From the NCBI RefSeq assembly GCF_027257155.1, contig NZ_JAPWDU010000008.1:62001-126000 (forward strand): a stretch of DNA of 64,000 nucleotides. Reading direction: 5' to 3'. This stretch comes from Cerasicoccus sp. TK19100. GTDB taxonomy: Bacteria; Verrucomicrobiota; Verrucomicrobiia; Opitutales; Cerasicoccaceae. Below are positions 33,282-41,412 of the stretch, one piece after another. The notes beneath the pieces were generated by a model that did not search any database, was not told the origin of the DNA, and saw only the letters and a list, made by a program, of their open reading frames with translations. How positions within the stretch are numbered: position 1 is the stretch's first letter; each line of letters begins with the position of its first letter. Made by a program: the position numbers and the translations under genes.

Positions 33282-34630
33282 CGCTCGTCCCATTCCTTTA
33301 GCCGTGCCTCGCGCACTTTGAGCCAGCTTTCGTATTTGCGCGCGAAGAGATCTTGCTGCCGACGTTGCACTTCCTCAGCAGCCTGCGTCGCGGTCTTTTC
33401 ATCGCGCATTATTTCATCAATCGCGTTGACCATATCATTGCTGAACTCGTTAAAGGTTACCATCTGCGGGCGCATGCGGGCGTGCTCGTTTTCCGCCAAC
33501 TCACGATAAACATGGATGTGCGGATTCGGGTGCCGCTCGTAGAATTCATCACTAACTTCCCGCAGTGGGCTGAACTTTAACTGCGCCAAGCTCAACGCCT
33601 CCAACTGCTCCGGCTCCTGCAGCCACTCCATGAACGCAAAAGCTTCCTCGGGATGCGCCGCACCTTGCGGGATTACCAGGCAATCGCTCTCCACCAGACT
33701 CGCACCATAGTCTTCCTCTCGCCAAGTGGGAAACGGTGCCACGCCCCATTCGAAATCATCCGGTGCAAAATTATTGATAAAGTTAAACATCCACGGCCCC
33801 TGTAACACCATCGCGATGCGCTCACGAAAGAATGGATTCTCCGGCGAAGCGAAGACGCCACTCAGTTGGCGAAACGCCATCAACGATTCCGCGCCATAAC
33901 GCTCTGGGTAACTCTCAATCCATTCAAAAGCAGCCATGTTCGCCTCGCTATCGGCGGTCACTTTATCTTCGCCATTCCAAATATCGCCGCCAAACCAGAT
34001 GCTCCAATTCGCGCTCCACCACCCCGGCTCAATGGGCATGTGCCCCATTACTTGGATGCGTCCGGCGTCGCTGTAGCGCGTCAGCCGATCATTGAATGCC
34101 TCCAACTCTGCCATGGTGCGTGGCGGACGCTCGGGGTCCAACCCGGCCTCACGGAAGAGGCGCTTATTCCAGTGCAGGGCGATGGTTCCCGGCGTTGTTG
34201 GCAGCCCCCACACGCGATCATACACGACGACCTGTTGCCAGATCGACGGCAGGTAGTCATCGGCATTCAGTGAAGACCCAGCCAACATTTTATCGAGCGG
34301 CATCAGGGCTCCATTGGATGCAAACACGGGCAAATTCGCCGTCCATAACCCTGCAAGGTCTGGCGGATTGCCACCCGCGGTGGCCAGCATCAGCTTGCGG
34401 TCGATGTTGCTGACCGAAAGGAACTTTACAAAGACTTCGTCCTGCGAGGCGTTATACTCGTCAACGAGTTTCGCCATCGCATCGCGCTCAAAACCGGTCC
34501 ACTTCTCCCAGTACTCGATCTCAATGCGCCCATCCGCCCGCTGCGCGTCTCTCTGGTTACCGGCAAACAGCAAGTAACCAATGAGGGAAAGCGAGGCAAG
34601 TGTTAGTATCCAGGGCTTCAACGAAATCAT
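33278..34630 (-). CDS. Extracellular sugar-binding protein of ABC transporter
   Basis: The chosen start ATG 34628-34630 gives 450 residues and a clear export signal (MISLKPWILTLASLSLIGYL). No lipobox cysteine follows directly, so it may be a free periplasmic or anchored protein. The mature part has the CUT1 solute-binding fold: RIEIEYWEKWTGFERDAM, AGGNPPDLAGLWTANLPVFA, then WNKRLFREAGLDPERPP and VLQGPWMFNFI, a loop typical of maltose and sn-glycerol-3-phosphate binding proteins. It begins the operon with malF and malG through ATGA overlaps. TTAATCAGTTAAA lies 74 bp upstream. Confidence 0.9.
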   Translation of the reverse strand: MISLKPWILTLASLSLIGYLLFAGNQRDAQRADGRIEIEYWEKWTGFERDAMAKLVDEYNASQDEVFVKFLSVSNIDRKLMLATAGGNPPDLAGLWTANLPVFASNGALMPLDKMLAGSSLNADDYLPSIWQQVVVYDRVWGLPTTPGTIALHWNKRLFREAGLDPERPPRTMAELEAFNDRLTRYSDAGRIQVMGHMPIEPGWWSANWSIWFGGDIWNGEDKVTADSEANMAAFEWIESYPERYGAESLMAFRQLSGVFASPENPFFRERIAMVLQGPWMFNFINNFAPDDFEWGVAPFPTWREEDYGASLVESDCLVIPQGAAHPEEAFAFMEWLQEPEQLEALSLAQLKFSPLREVSDEFYERHPNPHIHVYRELAENEHARMRPQMVTFNEFSNDMVNAIDEIMRDEKTATQAAEEVQRRQQDLFARKYESWLKVREARLKEWDER

Positions 34631-34703
34631 GATGGGGAATGTGCCATTAAGCACATGCTTCCATCTAAGAATCAGGAACGGCTCGCGCGCGACCAACGTC
34701 TAA

Positions 34704-34716
34704 TTAATCAGTTAAA
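34704..34716. promoter_or_regulatory. Candidate regulon operator (copy 4)
   Basis: TTAATCAGTTAAA matches 11 of 13 positions of the motif and stands upstream of the transporter operon. The rest of the region 34717-35012 holds only a weak 78-codon frame and no other recognisable feature. Confidence 0.5.
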
Positions 34717-35012
34717 TAGCGACTCTCCGAAATCGACTTTGTCCAAGACAATTCGTGAAGCTCATTAGCGGATGCGGTTCGCGCTGCCTGTCGGACAATT
34801 TGACCGCTTCCCCGGTAGATTTCTGGATATGGAAAAAGTGATTTCCCTAAAAAACATAGAAGCAAATCCACATGAGAAAGCGAGAGGTGGACTGTGTGAT
34901 TTATCAATAATGCCGCAGTGCGTTACTCATACCGCAGATGTTCCATTGAATAGAGAAACAGCACTGGTAGCGTGTTTAACTCAGAAATATAAACTCACTA
35001 CCAATTAGAAAA

Positions 35013-35879
35013 ATGAATACTCCAAATACCCTAGCCATTCTTGCAGCAAGCAGCATCCTAGTTACGTCTACAGCCCAGGCGATTATCGTCCAAGAAAACT
35101 TTCTCACCGGGGCAAACCCAGCTGCCGGTGAATATACCGTGGGCTCAGTCAGTGGACAAAATCCAACTGTCACGGGATTCACAGGAGCATGGAACATTAA
35201 TGCCGGAGGTGGTCCTGTCATTGAGTCTGCTGGTCTCAGCTACTCCAATGCATCTGGAACCGTAGCCAGTTCTGGCGGAGCCATCGCAATGACGAATAAT
35301 AACTCCAGAGGTGGTCGGCAACTAACGGCCGGCCTGGATGACTCATCCAGTGGCACCTACTACCTAAGCTTCATGTATCAGCAAGCCAGTACATTCTCGG
35401 GCTATCGCGGCATCGATCTATTCGATGGTGGTACCGGCAGCACAAACCGAACCCTGGGGCTTACGCAGGATTCCACCAACGATTATGAACTCAACATCAA
35501 CGCGTTTGGAGCCACACAAGACAATATCTCAACGATTGGAACGGATGTCGTATTCTTCGTCATGCGCTTCGATATGAATTCAACAGCCGAAAGCGATACC
35601 TTTACGCTGTATATGAACCCCGATCTTGCCAACGAGCCAAGCGTCGCACTTTTCTCTGCATCCGGCTTGGACATTAGCTTCGACTACATTGGCCTTGAGC
35701 GGTACACCTCTGGAAGCAGTAACCGCACCATTTGGCTCGATGAGATTCGCATGAGCCAAGACTACAATGAAGTCACGACAGTTGCGGTTCCCGAGCCCAC
35801 CGCATCGGCAATGATTTCCGGAATTTGCATTTTAACCGGTGCCTTTGTAATACGTCGGCGACGCCAGGCCATGGCTTAA
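35013..35879 (+). CDS. PEP-CTERM lectin-like surface protein
   Basis: A 288-residue protein with signal peptide (NTLAILAASSILVTSTAQA) and a PEP-CTERM tail (VPEPTASAMISGICILTGAF then RRRRQ). The body is a single beta-sandwich-like domain with GEYTVGSVSGQNPTVTGFTG, NNNSRGGRQLTAGLDDSSSG and SGLDISFDYIGLERYT. The N-terminal domain of the giant GH5 enzyme encoded at 42.8-47.1 kb is closely similar over its whole length. A LamG/concanavalin-like sugar-binding role is suggested by that fusion, not proven. A terminator follows. Confidence 0.85.
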   Translation: MNTPNTLAILAASSILVTSTAQAIIVQENFLTGANPAAGEYTVGSVSGQNPTVTGFTGAWNINAGGGPVIESAGLSYSNASGTVASSGGAIAMTNNNSRGGRQLTAGLDDSSSGTYYLSFMYQQASTFSGYRGIDLFDGGTGSTNRTLGLTQDSTNDYELNINAFGATQDNISTIGTDVVFFVMRFDMNSTAESDTFTLYMNPDLANEPSVALFSASGLDISFDYIGLERYTSGSSNRTIWLDEIRMSQDYNEVTTVAVPEPTASAMISGICILTGAFVIRRRRQAMA

Positions 35880-35903
35880 AATTTAGTTGGTCGATTACAC
35901 AGG

Positions 35904-35936
35904 ATGCCTCTCAGTTTATGACTGGGAGGCATTTTT
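35904..35936 (+). terminator. Intrinsic terminator after PEP-CTERM gene
   Basis: ATGCCTCTCAGT pairs with ACTGGGAGGCAT (one T-G pair), followed by TTTTT. It lies 24 bp after the stop codon and before the convergent LacI gene. Confidence 0.8.
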
Positions 35937-35951
35937 CTGCACACGTTTTCT

Positions 35952-36986
35952 TCACGCCTGCGGTCGCAAAGAATCACCATCCTTCCACTTGGGAGGCGCT
36001 AAGGTAAGCTCAGGATATTCTGGAATCCCACGTTGGTTGCAATAAATCTGCGAGACTACACGATCAGTTAGACAGGCTCCAACACGGCGAGGCTGCTGGT
36101 CTATGCCACAGATCGATGGATGATTAGCCTGCACGTCCAAACTAATAAAACCGATTTCTTCAGGCACTCCGATTTTCAAGCCTTTAATGAAAGACAAACT
36201 ATCCAAATTTGAAATTAGCACATCGGGTTGCTCCGCCTTGCGCCACTGCTGGAATCGGCGCGCTTGAGTTTTAGGCGTTGATTTGACCTCAATTATTAGC
36301 GGAGAAACTGGATAAATGTCTTGGTCAAATAAATGATGCCTCAGAAAAATTTCAAGGTGCTGATGATCCACGCGACTACTCGTATTTTCTTCGAGCACTA
36401 AGCCCACGCGCCGATATCCCAGTTCTTTCAATTTTGCCAGTGCGATCGACAACCCTTCCCGATGATCAGACGCTACCCTGTGGATATGCGGCTCAAGCAA
36501 TGTAAAGCCAATCGCCGCCATGGAAAATTGCCGTAAATCCAAGTCAAAATTCCAACCCCACTTCGGAAAGGGTAGAAAACACAGTCCCTCGACCTGGCGA
36601 TAAGCCAAGGTCCGTATCACCGCTTTAGCGGCATCAGCACGTGTGGGTAAGTTAACCAATTCGGTGCGAAAACCCAACTCTTCCGCTCGCTGCGTAATGC
36701 CTGCATACCATTGTCGGGAATTTTCGTTGTCCTTGAGGCCGCTACCCACTTCCCCTGGTTGGACCACGGCCAGACAAGTATCCCTGGACGGGTGACGCTG
36801 GCGCATCTGTTGCATCCGGGCCACCACCAAGGGGTTGGGCCGATAGCCCATCTCCTTGGCAATCTTCTGGATTCTTTCTCGAGTTTCAGGCGAACAGCGC
36901 GGTTCATTTCTTAGCGCCCGACTCACTGTCATGCGACTGACGCCAGCATGATCAGCGATATCTTGTAAAGTAGGTGGGGAGCTCAT
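35952..36986 (-). CDS. LacI family transcriptional regulator
   Basis: From ATG 36984-36986 the protein has 344 residues and the helix-turn-helix stands at the normal place (TLQDIADHAGVSRMTVSRAL). The hinge RIQKIAKEMGYRPNPLVVA is typical, and the C-terminal part is a sugar-binding-protein-like effector domain. A longer frame to 37106 adds 40 residues not seen in the family. A perfect palindrome GTTACTTGTAAC lies 13 bp upstream of this start, in the region shared with the divergent prepilin-like gene. It probably controls itself and the prepilin/GH5 genes to the right. Confidence 0.9.
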   Translation of the reverse strand: MSSPPTLQDIADHAGVSRMTVSRALRNEPRCSPETRERIQKIAKEMGYRPNPLVVARMQQMRQRHPSRDTCLAVVQPGEVGSGLKDNENSRQWYAGITQRAEELGFRTELVNLPTRADAAKAVIRTLAYRQVEGLCFLPFPKWGWNFDLDLRQFSMAAIGFTLLEPHIHRVASDHREGLSIALAKLKELGYRRVGLVLEENTSSRVDHQHLEIFLRHHLFDQDIYPVSPLIIEVKSTPKTQARRFQQWRKAEQPDVLISNLDSLSFIKGLKIGVPEEIGFISLDVQANHPSICGIDQQPRRVGACLTDRVVSQIYCNQRGIPEYPELTLAPPKWKDGDSLRPQA

Positions 36987-36998
36987 TGGGGGATCAGC

Positions 36999-37010
36999 GT
37001 TACTTGTAAC
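36999..37010. promoter_or_regulatory. Palindromic operator candidate GTTACTTGTAAC
   Basis: Perfect 5-bp arms around TT, in the divergent region between the LacI gene and the prepilin-like gene. It is framed by a wider imperfect inverted pair, GGATCA at 36991-36996 and TGATCC at 37024-37029. Confidence 0.55.
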
Positions 37011-37097
37011 AAACAAAGGCGTTTGATCCATCAATACAATGGTGAAATGATAAAAATATCTCCTGAGCGAGTCATATGCCCACCAACCCCATCGAAA

Positions 37098-37733
37098 ATG
37101 AATCACCCCCAGATCACCGCATCTCCCCGTGCAAACATTGGATTCACCTTAGTCGAATTGCTGGTCTGTATTGCCATCATCGCGATTTTGGCGGCCATTC
37201 TCATACCCGTAGTGGGCAGCATACAGACCCGCGCAAATGAAGCGAAATGCGCTTCGAATGTCCGACAGATTGCCAGCGGTTTTCTCCTCTATTCGCAAGA
37301 TCACGACGGAGTATTTCCCACCTTCAAGGCTACCGGCGGCGGCAACGTGGAAAATTGGCGGCAGCAACTTTACGACTACGTAATCGACCCCGATTCCAAC
37401 CGCGACCAGCACTACATCTGGTATTGCCCGGCCAAGAGCGACAGCGATCAGGACTGGCGCGACACCGCCAGCTACGGGTCCAACTTATACCTGAGCGGCA
37501 AAAGCTTTTACAGCATTCCAAATCCATCCAGCACAATGGCGGTAATCGACTGCACCCTCTCACAGGGCCACCACGCCAAAAGCGAAAACAGCTCCGAATC
37601 TCAGATCAAAAATTGGGTCCATTTCCGCCACGGCGGTAAGGCCAACATGGCCATGCTCGATGGTCACGTGGAATCCGTGGATGAAAGTGAAATCGATGAG
37701 CGCATCATTCCGGCCTTCAATCCCAATAAATAG
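37098..37733 (+). CDS. Prepilin-like secreted protein with N-methylation signal
   Basis: Start ATG 37098 gives 211 residues with the prepilin leader RANIGFTLVELLVCIAIIAI. After the hydrophobic helix come KCASNVRQIASGFLLYSQDH, WYCPAKSD with cysteine, and the closing HFRHGGKANMAMLDGHVE, which is the H-X9-DG ending of the pseudopilin-like family common in PVC bacteria. It is a second, divergent member beside the one at 30.7-31.4 kb. It begins a run of plus-strand secreted genes (12 bp to the next) and is divergent from the LacI gene, so the two may share control. Confidence 0.88.
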   Translation: MNHPQITASPRANIGFTLVELLVCIAIIAILAAILIPVVGSIQTRANEAKCASNVRQIASGFLLYSQDHDGVFPTFKATGGGNVENWRQQLYDYVIDPDSNRDQHYIWYCPAKSDSDQDWRDTASYGSNLYLSGKSFYSIPNPSSTMAVIDCTLSQGHHAKSENSSESQIKNWVHFRHGGKANMAMLDGHVESVDESEIDERIIPAFNPNK

Positions 37734-37745
37734 TATACGAATTTT

Positions 37746-38429
37746 ATGATAAACCCATTCAAGCAAGTTCTCGGCACCGCCCTCCTCGCGGCATGTCTAG
37801 TATCCACAGCCAGCGCGGGAGAAGCGCCCGAAATCAAAGTAGGCGCGGGCAAATTGGTCTTCGACGCCAGCGGCGCGGTTGCCTACCGGTCCGATCAGGG
37901 CGAGATAAACCTCTCCGTCGAATTTTATGCCCCCGGCTGGAGCCCACGCTCTCAATGGAAGCTTGGCCCTTCCGCTTCGAGCCTCGAAAGCGAGGGCAAC
38001 AACCAGTGGGTCTGGACAAATACTTTTACACAATCCGGCGAAGTAAAGGCTGTGCTCACAGAAGAAGTGACCGCAACGGAAACCGGCGTCACCATTAGCT
38101 ACCGGCTGGAGAAGGACCCGGGCTTTCGTTTTGAGTCCGCCTCAAAGGGCCCGCACCTGGAAGCCGTCATGCCCAGCGCCAGCTCTTCCGGCCAGGGCAT
38201 TTCCGTTGCCGGCAAATCGGTGACGCTACCGGACGATAATTTTTGGGCGTATGGCGACACTGTCTTGTTTCCCGCCTGGGGCCTCGACATCACCTCCGCC
38301 GAGCGACTCTCGCTCTCGGTCTGGAAAGTCGGCGGGGGTGGCGGCAGCTCCGTAAGGTTTCCGCTGAAGGAAACCGAAACACTGGAAAACGGCGTTGTCA
38401 TTTACGAAGGCAGCTTCGCCCTCAACTAA
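37746..38429 (+). CDS. Secreted single-domain protein related to the N-terminus of the next GH5 enzyme
   Basis: A 227-residue protein with signal peptide (NPFKQVLGTALLAACLVSTA, cleavage near ASA|GE). The body is one beta-rich domain: SVEFYAPGWSPRSQWKL, ISYRLEKDPGFRFESASKGP, GKSVTLPDDNFWAYGDTVLF and LSLSVWKVGG. The same order appears in the next protein (SVDCYTPGWRRETQ, VEYRLDRPVEYEIQERSRGP, NRTVTLPISNIWGNGNQIVI, VLSVWNTSG). It has no sorting signal and no known catalytic motif. Immediate linkage (40 bp) to the GH5 gene suggests that it serves the same substrate. Confidence 0.75.
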   Translation: MINPFKQVLGTALLAACLVSTASAGEAPEIKVGAGKLVFDASGAVAYRSDQGEINLSVEFYAPGWSPRSQWKLGPSASSLESEGNNQWVWTNTFTQSGEVKAVLTEEVTATETGVTISYRLEKDPGFRFESASKGPHLEAVMPSASSSGQGISVAGKSVTLPDDNFWAYGDTVLFPAWGLDITSAERLSLSVWKVGGGGGSSVRFPLKETETLENGVVIYEGSFALN

Positions 38430-38469
38430 TTACCCGAGCGCTCGACGCTTCACCAATTTACTCGTATCC

Positions 38470-41397
38470 ATGAAGTCAATGAACTGGCATCGCACCGCCG
38501 TGTACTTAATGCTCGCCGCCGCGCAAACCGCGCTGCTGCCCCTCGCCCATGCGGCCGATGAGAAAATGCATCGCCTCGATTTCGACGGTGGGACCGTGGA
38601 CATCAAAACCAACGGCCAGCTCGTCATCACTGGTGACGATCCCGCCTGCACGGCCATGCTCTCCGTCGATTGCTACACGCCCGGCTGGCGCCGCGAAACG
38701 CAGGACGACGTGACGCCCACGCTTACGCCCGCCGCTTCCGGCGACCAGTGGCAATGGCATGGCGAGTATACGAAAGGCGGCGCCATTATGAAGTTTGAGC
38801 AGACTGTTTGGGATCGCGGCGACAAGGTAGAGGTCGAGTATCGTCTGGACCGCCCCGTCGAATACGAAATTCAGGAGCGTTCACGCGGCCCGTTCCTCAG
38901 CGTGCAGTTCGAGGGCGAGTGCTTTGACGACCGCAACATCATGATCGGCAACCGCACCGTCACGCTGCCGATCTCAAACATCTGGGGCAACGGCAACCAG
39001 ATCGTCATCCCCGGCGTCGACGCGGAAATCAAGATGACCGACTGGGCCGTCCTCTCCGTGTGGAACACCAGCGGCCGCCGCGAAGCGCGCGCCCAACTCA
39101 TTTCGCAAACCGGCAAACAGCCCGGCCCGAAGACTTACGTGCTGCGCTTCACCATCGAAAAGCAGCAGACCGAAGTTCAGGAAGAGCCCGTCGAAAAAGT
39201 GCTCTCGATCAAGCTGCGCTCCTATCCGCGCATTCTGGAAAAAGCGCCCATTGCCGGCGTGGACACCAAGCTGCCGGAGAAGTGGCTCACCGAAGCCAAC
39301 ACCGCCTTTGACGCGGATAACGAAAGCGAGGCCAAGTATCTCGTGAACCAAAGCGAAGACTGGTTCGACGCCCAGGGCCGCGTCTATGACGTGCAGGACC
39401 GCCTCACGCATTTGCAGCTATTCAACGAAATTTTCGACGGCCCCAGCACGACGGACATCGCCCAACTCCAGAGCCAAGCCGTCGCCGCATTGAACGCCGC
39501 CGAGCTCGACCGCTCGATGGAACTCAGCACCCAAGCGCGCACGGCATTAGACGAGGCCGAAACCGCCGTCCGCGAGCAATACGGCTTTGGCTATTTTCCG
39601 ATGACGGACTACAATCCGTTTAGCTGGCTCAAGGTGTTTGAGACGCTGGGCTACATCGGCCCGTCCGACGACCTAACGCCCGGCGAACCATACCCGAACG
39701 CGATCACTTGGCCCTCCGGCGGCGCGGGCGCGGAAGATTCCACGCTCTCGCTCGTGCCACAAGATGGCCCCGCCCTGCCCGACTTCGAGGTCGAGCGCAC
39801 ATGGGTCCGCAATACTTGGCGCAGCCCCGCCGGTCCGTCTTACACCTTCTCCGTGTTGACGCCGCTCATCGCCGTGGACAACATCACCGAGCTGCCGCTC
39901 AGCGGATTCCCCAGCACGCCGACCAAGCTCGCCTGGGCTGGCCAGGATGGCATGGACTTCGATCAAACGAGCAACCAGAGCATCGACTTGTCGCAAAGCA
40001 AAAGCGCCTGGTATTGGCTGCGCGGCTCGCGCTTTTCACTGCTGCTCTTTCCGACCGTTCAGCCCGCCGCCATGCATCGCGACGGCAACAACGCGACGCT
40101 CACGCTTTCGGAAAAAGGTTCCGTGTCGCTGATGCATATCCCCACCGCGTGGCTCGATGGCCAAGTGAAGACCGAAGCCGCATTCTGGGCCAGCGTCGCG
40201 GTCAAGGCGCCGAAGGATGTCGTCGACGCGCCGAAGGACGACGCCGTCACCCACCACTACCTTTACGCCGACCGCCCGAACCATCTCGACACGCCAGCAA
40301 AGGTCATTGCGCCCGTCCCACCGCTCACGGTGATGCACAATAAGGACAGCGATTGGCAGACGTCAGCCTACCGCACCAGCGCGGGTGAGTTCCGCTACGT
40401 TGAGAGCGACACACTGACGGTTCCCCTGCGCGAGCGCAACATCACGCAGCGACGCGGCATCAACGAATACCTTGCGCGTTTGAACGAACGGCGCGTGCAG
40501 GAATTTGCTGACATGGACATTGATTGGGTGCGCGTTTGCTTCGGCACGAAGGACTTTAAAGGCGATCCGCAAGAAGCTTATGACGAACTGGATGTAGTTC
40601 TAACGCGCCTCGGCAAGCACGGCATGAAGGCGCTCGTCGACCCGCACGATTTCCAGTTCAAGGTTCACGACTGGAGCAAGGGCATTCCGGAAGATCCCGA
40701 GGAGCGCCAAGCCTTCCTCGACCTGTGGAAGAACCTCGCCGAAGTTTCCATCAAGCACCCGGACGTCGTCGTTGGCTACGATCTCTACAACGAGCTCAAG
40801 GTCCGCAAGCCGCTTTGGCACACGTGGGACAAGCTCGCGACAGAAGCGATTGAAGTCATCCGCCCGATCGATCCGAACACGCCGATTTACATTTCCGGCG
40901 TCGAGATGTCGAACCCGTCGGGCTACTTCGAGGCCGCGCCCATCGAACAGGAAAACCTTGTTTACTCGTTTCACTTTTACGCGCCGCACTCATTCTCGCA
41001 CCAGAAGATTTTCCGCGCTTCGACCAACGATGCCTTCGTGTTTTACCCGGGCTGGATTCCGCAGATCGACTGGAAAAACAACGAAGTTTACGGCAAGTCC
41101 CCGCTGCAATGGTGGGACCGCTGGACCATCGCCGCGTCGATGTGGCCGGTGCTGAAATTCGCCGCCGCAAACGATGTCGCCTTCCACTGCGGCGAAGTCG
41201 CGCCAATCGGTTACTCGCGCAAAAAAGCGTCCGACAGCTCGGGCCTCTGGACGCGCGACGCGATCGACGTGCTGGAGCAACACGGTATCCCTTGGCACTT
41301 GTGGAACCAGGGATTCGGGCTGGTCATTGAGCCGGTCGCCGATGTCGCGAAGGCGCACTGGTCGGACAATTCCCTGTTGCCCGCGGACGAACGTTAA
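38470..41397 (+). CDS. Secreted GH5-type glycoside hydrolase with N-terminal accessory domain
   Basis: ATG 38470 gives 975 residues with a signal peptide ending LPLAHA. Residues about 25-245 match the solo protein encoded just upstream. A middle region (about 300-620) contains a helical section and a beta domain with SVLTPLIAVDN and VIAPVPPLTVM. The C-terminal GH5 barrel starts near residue 650 (GINEYLARLNE, DWVRVCFG) and holds YDLYNE (acid/base E775), HFYAPHSFSH and FHCGEVAPIG (nucleophile E909). GH5 enzymes act on beta-1,4-glucan or beta-mannan. The enzyme is a paralogue of the giant GH5 protein encoded convergently at 42.8-47.1 kb. Confidence 0.85.
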   Translation: MKSMNWHRTAVYLMLAAAQTALLPLAHAADEKMHRLDFDGGTVDIKTNGQLVITGDDPACTAMLSVDCYTPGWRRETQDDVTPTLTPAASGDQWQWHGEYTKGGAIMKFEQTVWDRGDKVEVEYRLDRPVEYEIQERSRGPFLSVQFEGECFDDRNIMIGNRTVTLPISNIWGNGNQIVIPGVDAEIKMTDWAVLSVWNTSGRREARAQLISQTGKQPGPKTYVLRFTIEKQQTEVQEEPVEKVLSIKLRSYPRILEKAPIAGVDTKLPEKWLTEANTAFDADNESEAKYLVNQSEDWFDAQGRVYDVQDRLTHLQLFNEIFDGPSTTDIAQLQSQAVAALNAAELDRSMELSTQARTALDEAETAVREQYGFGYFPMTDYNPFSWLKVFETLGYIGPSDDLTPGEPYPNAITWPSGGAGAEDSTLSLVPQDGPALPDFEVERTWVRNTWRSPAGPSYTFSVLTPLIAVDNITELPLSGFPSTPTKLAWAGQDGMDFDQTSNQSIDLSQSKSAWYWLRGSRFSLLLFPTVQPAAMHRDGNNATLTLSEKGSVSLMHIPTAWLDGQVKTEAAFWASVAVKAPKDVVDAPKDDAVTHHYLYADRPNHLDTPAKVIAPVPPLTVMHNKDSDWQTSAYRTSAGEFRYVESDTLTVPLRERNITQRRGINEYLARLNERRVQEFADMDIDWVRVCFGTKDFKGDPQEAYDELDVVLTRLGKHGMKALVDPHDFQFKVHDWSKGIPEDPEERQAFLDLWKNLAEVSIKHPDVVVGYDLYNELKVRKPLWHTWDKLATEAIEVIRPIDPNTPIYISGVEMSNPSGYFEAAPIEQENLVYSFHFYAPHSFSHQKIFRASTNDAFVFYPGWIPQIDWKNNEVYGKSPLQWWDRWTIAASMWPVLKFAAANDVAFHCGEVAPIGYSRKKASDSSGLWTRDAIDVLEQHGIPWHLWNQGFGLVIEPVADVAKAHWSDNSLLPADER

Positions 41398-41412
41398 GGC
41401 ACGCTCAAGAGG

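Noticed and set aside
34772-35008. 78-codon plus-strand frame before the PEP-CTERM gene
   Set aside because: No start signal, no recognisable features and it overlaps the likely promoter of the next gene.
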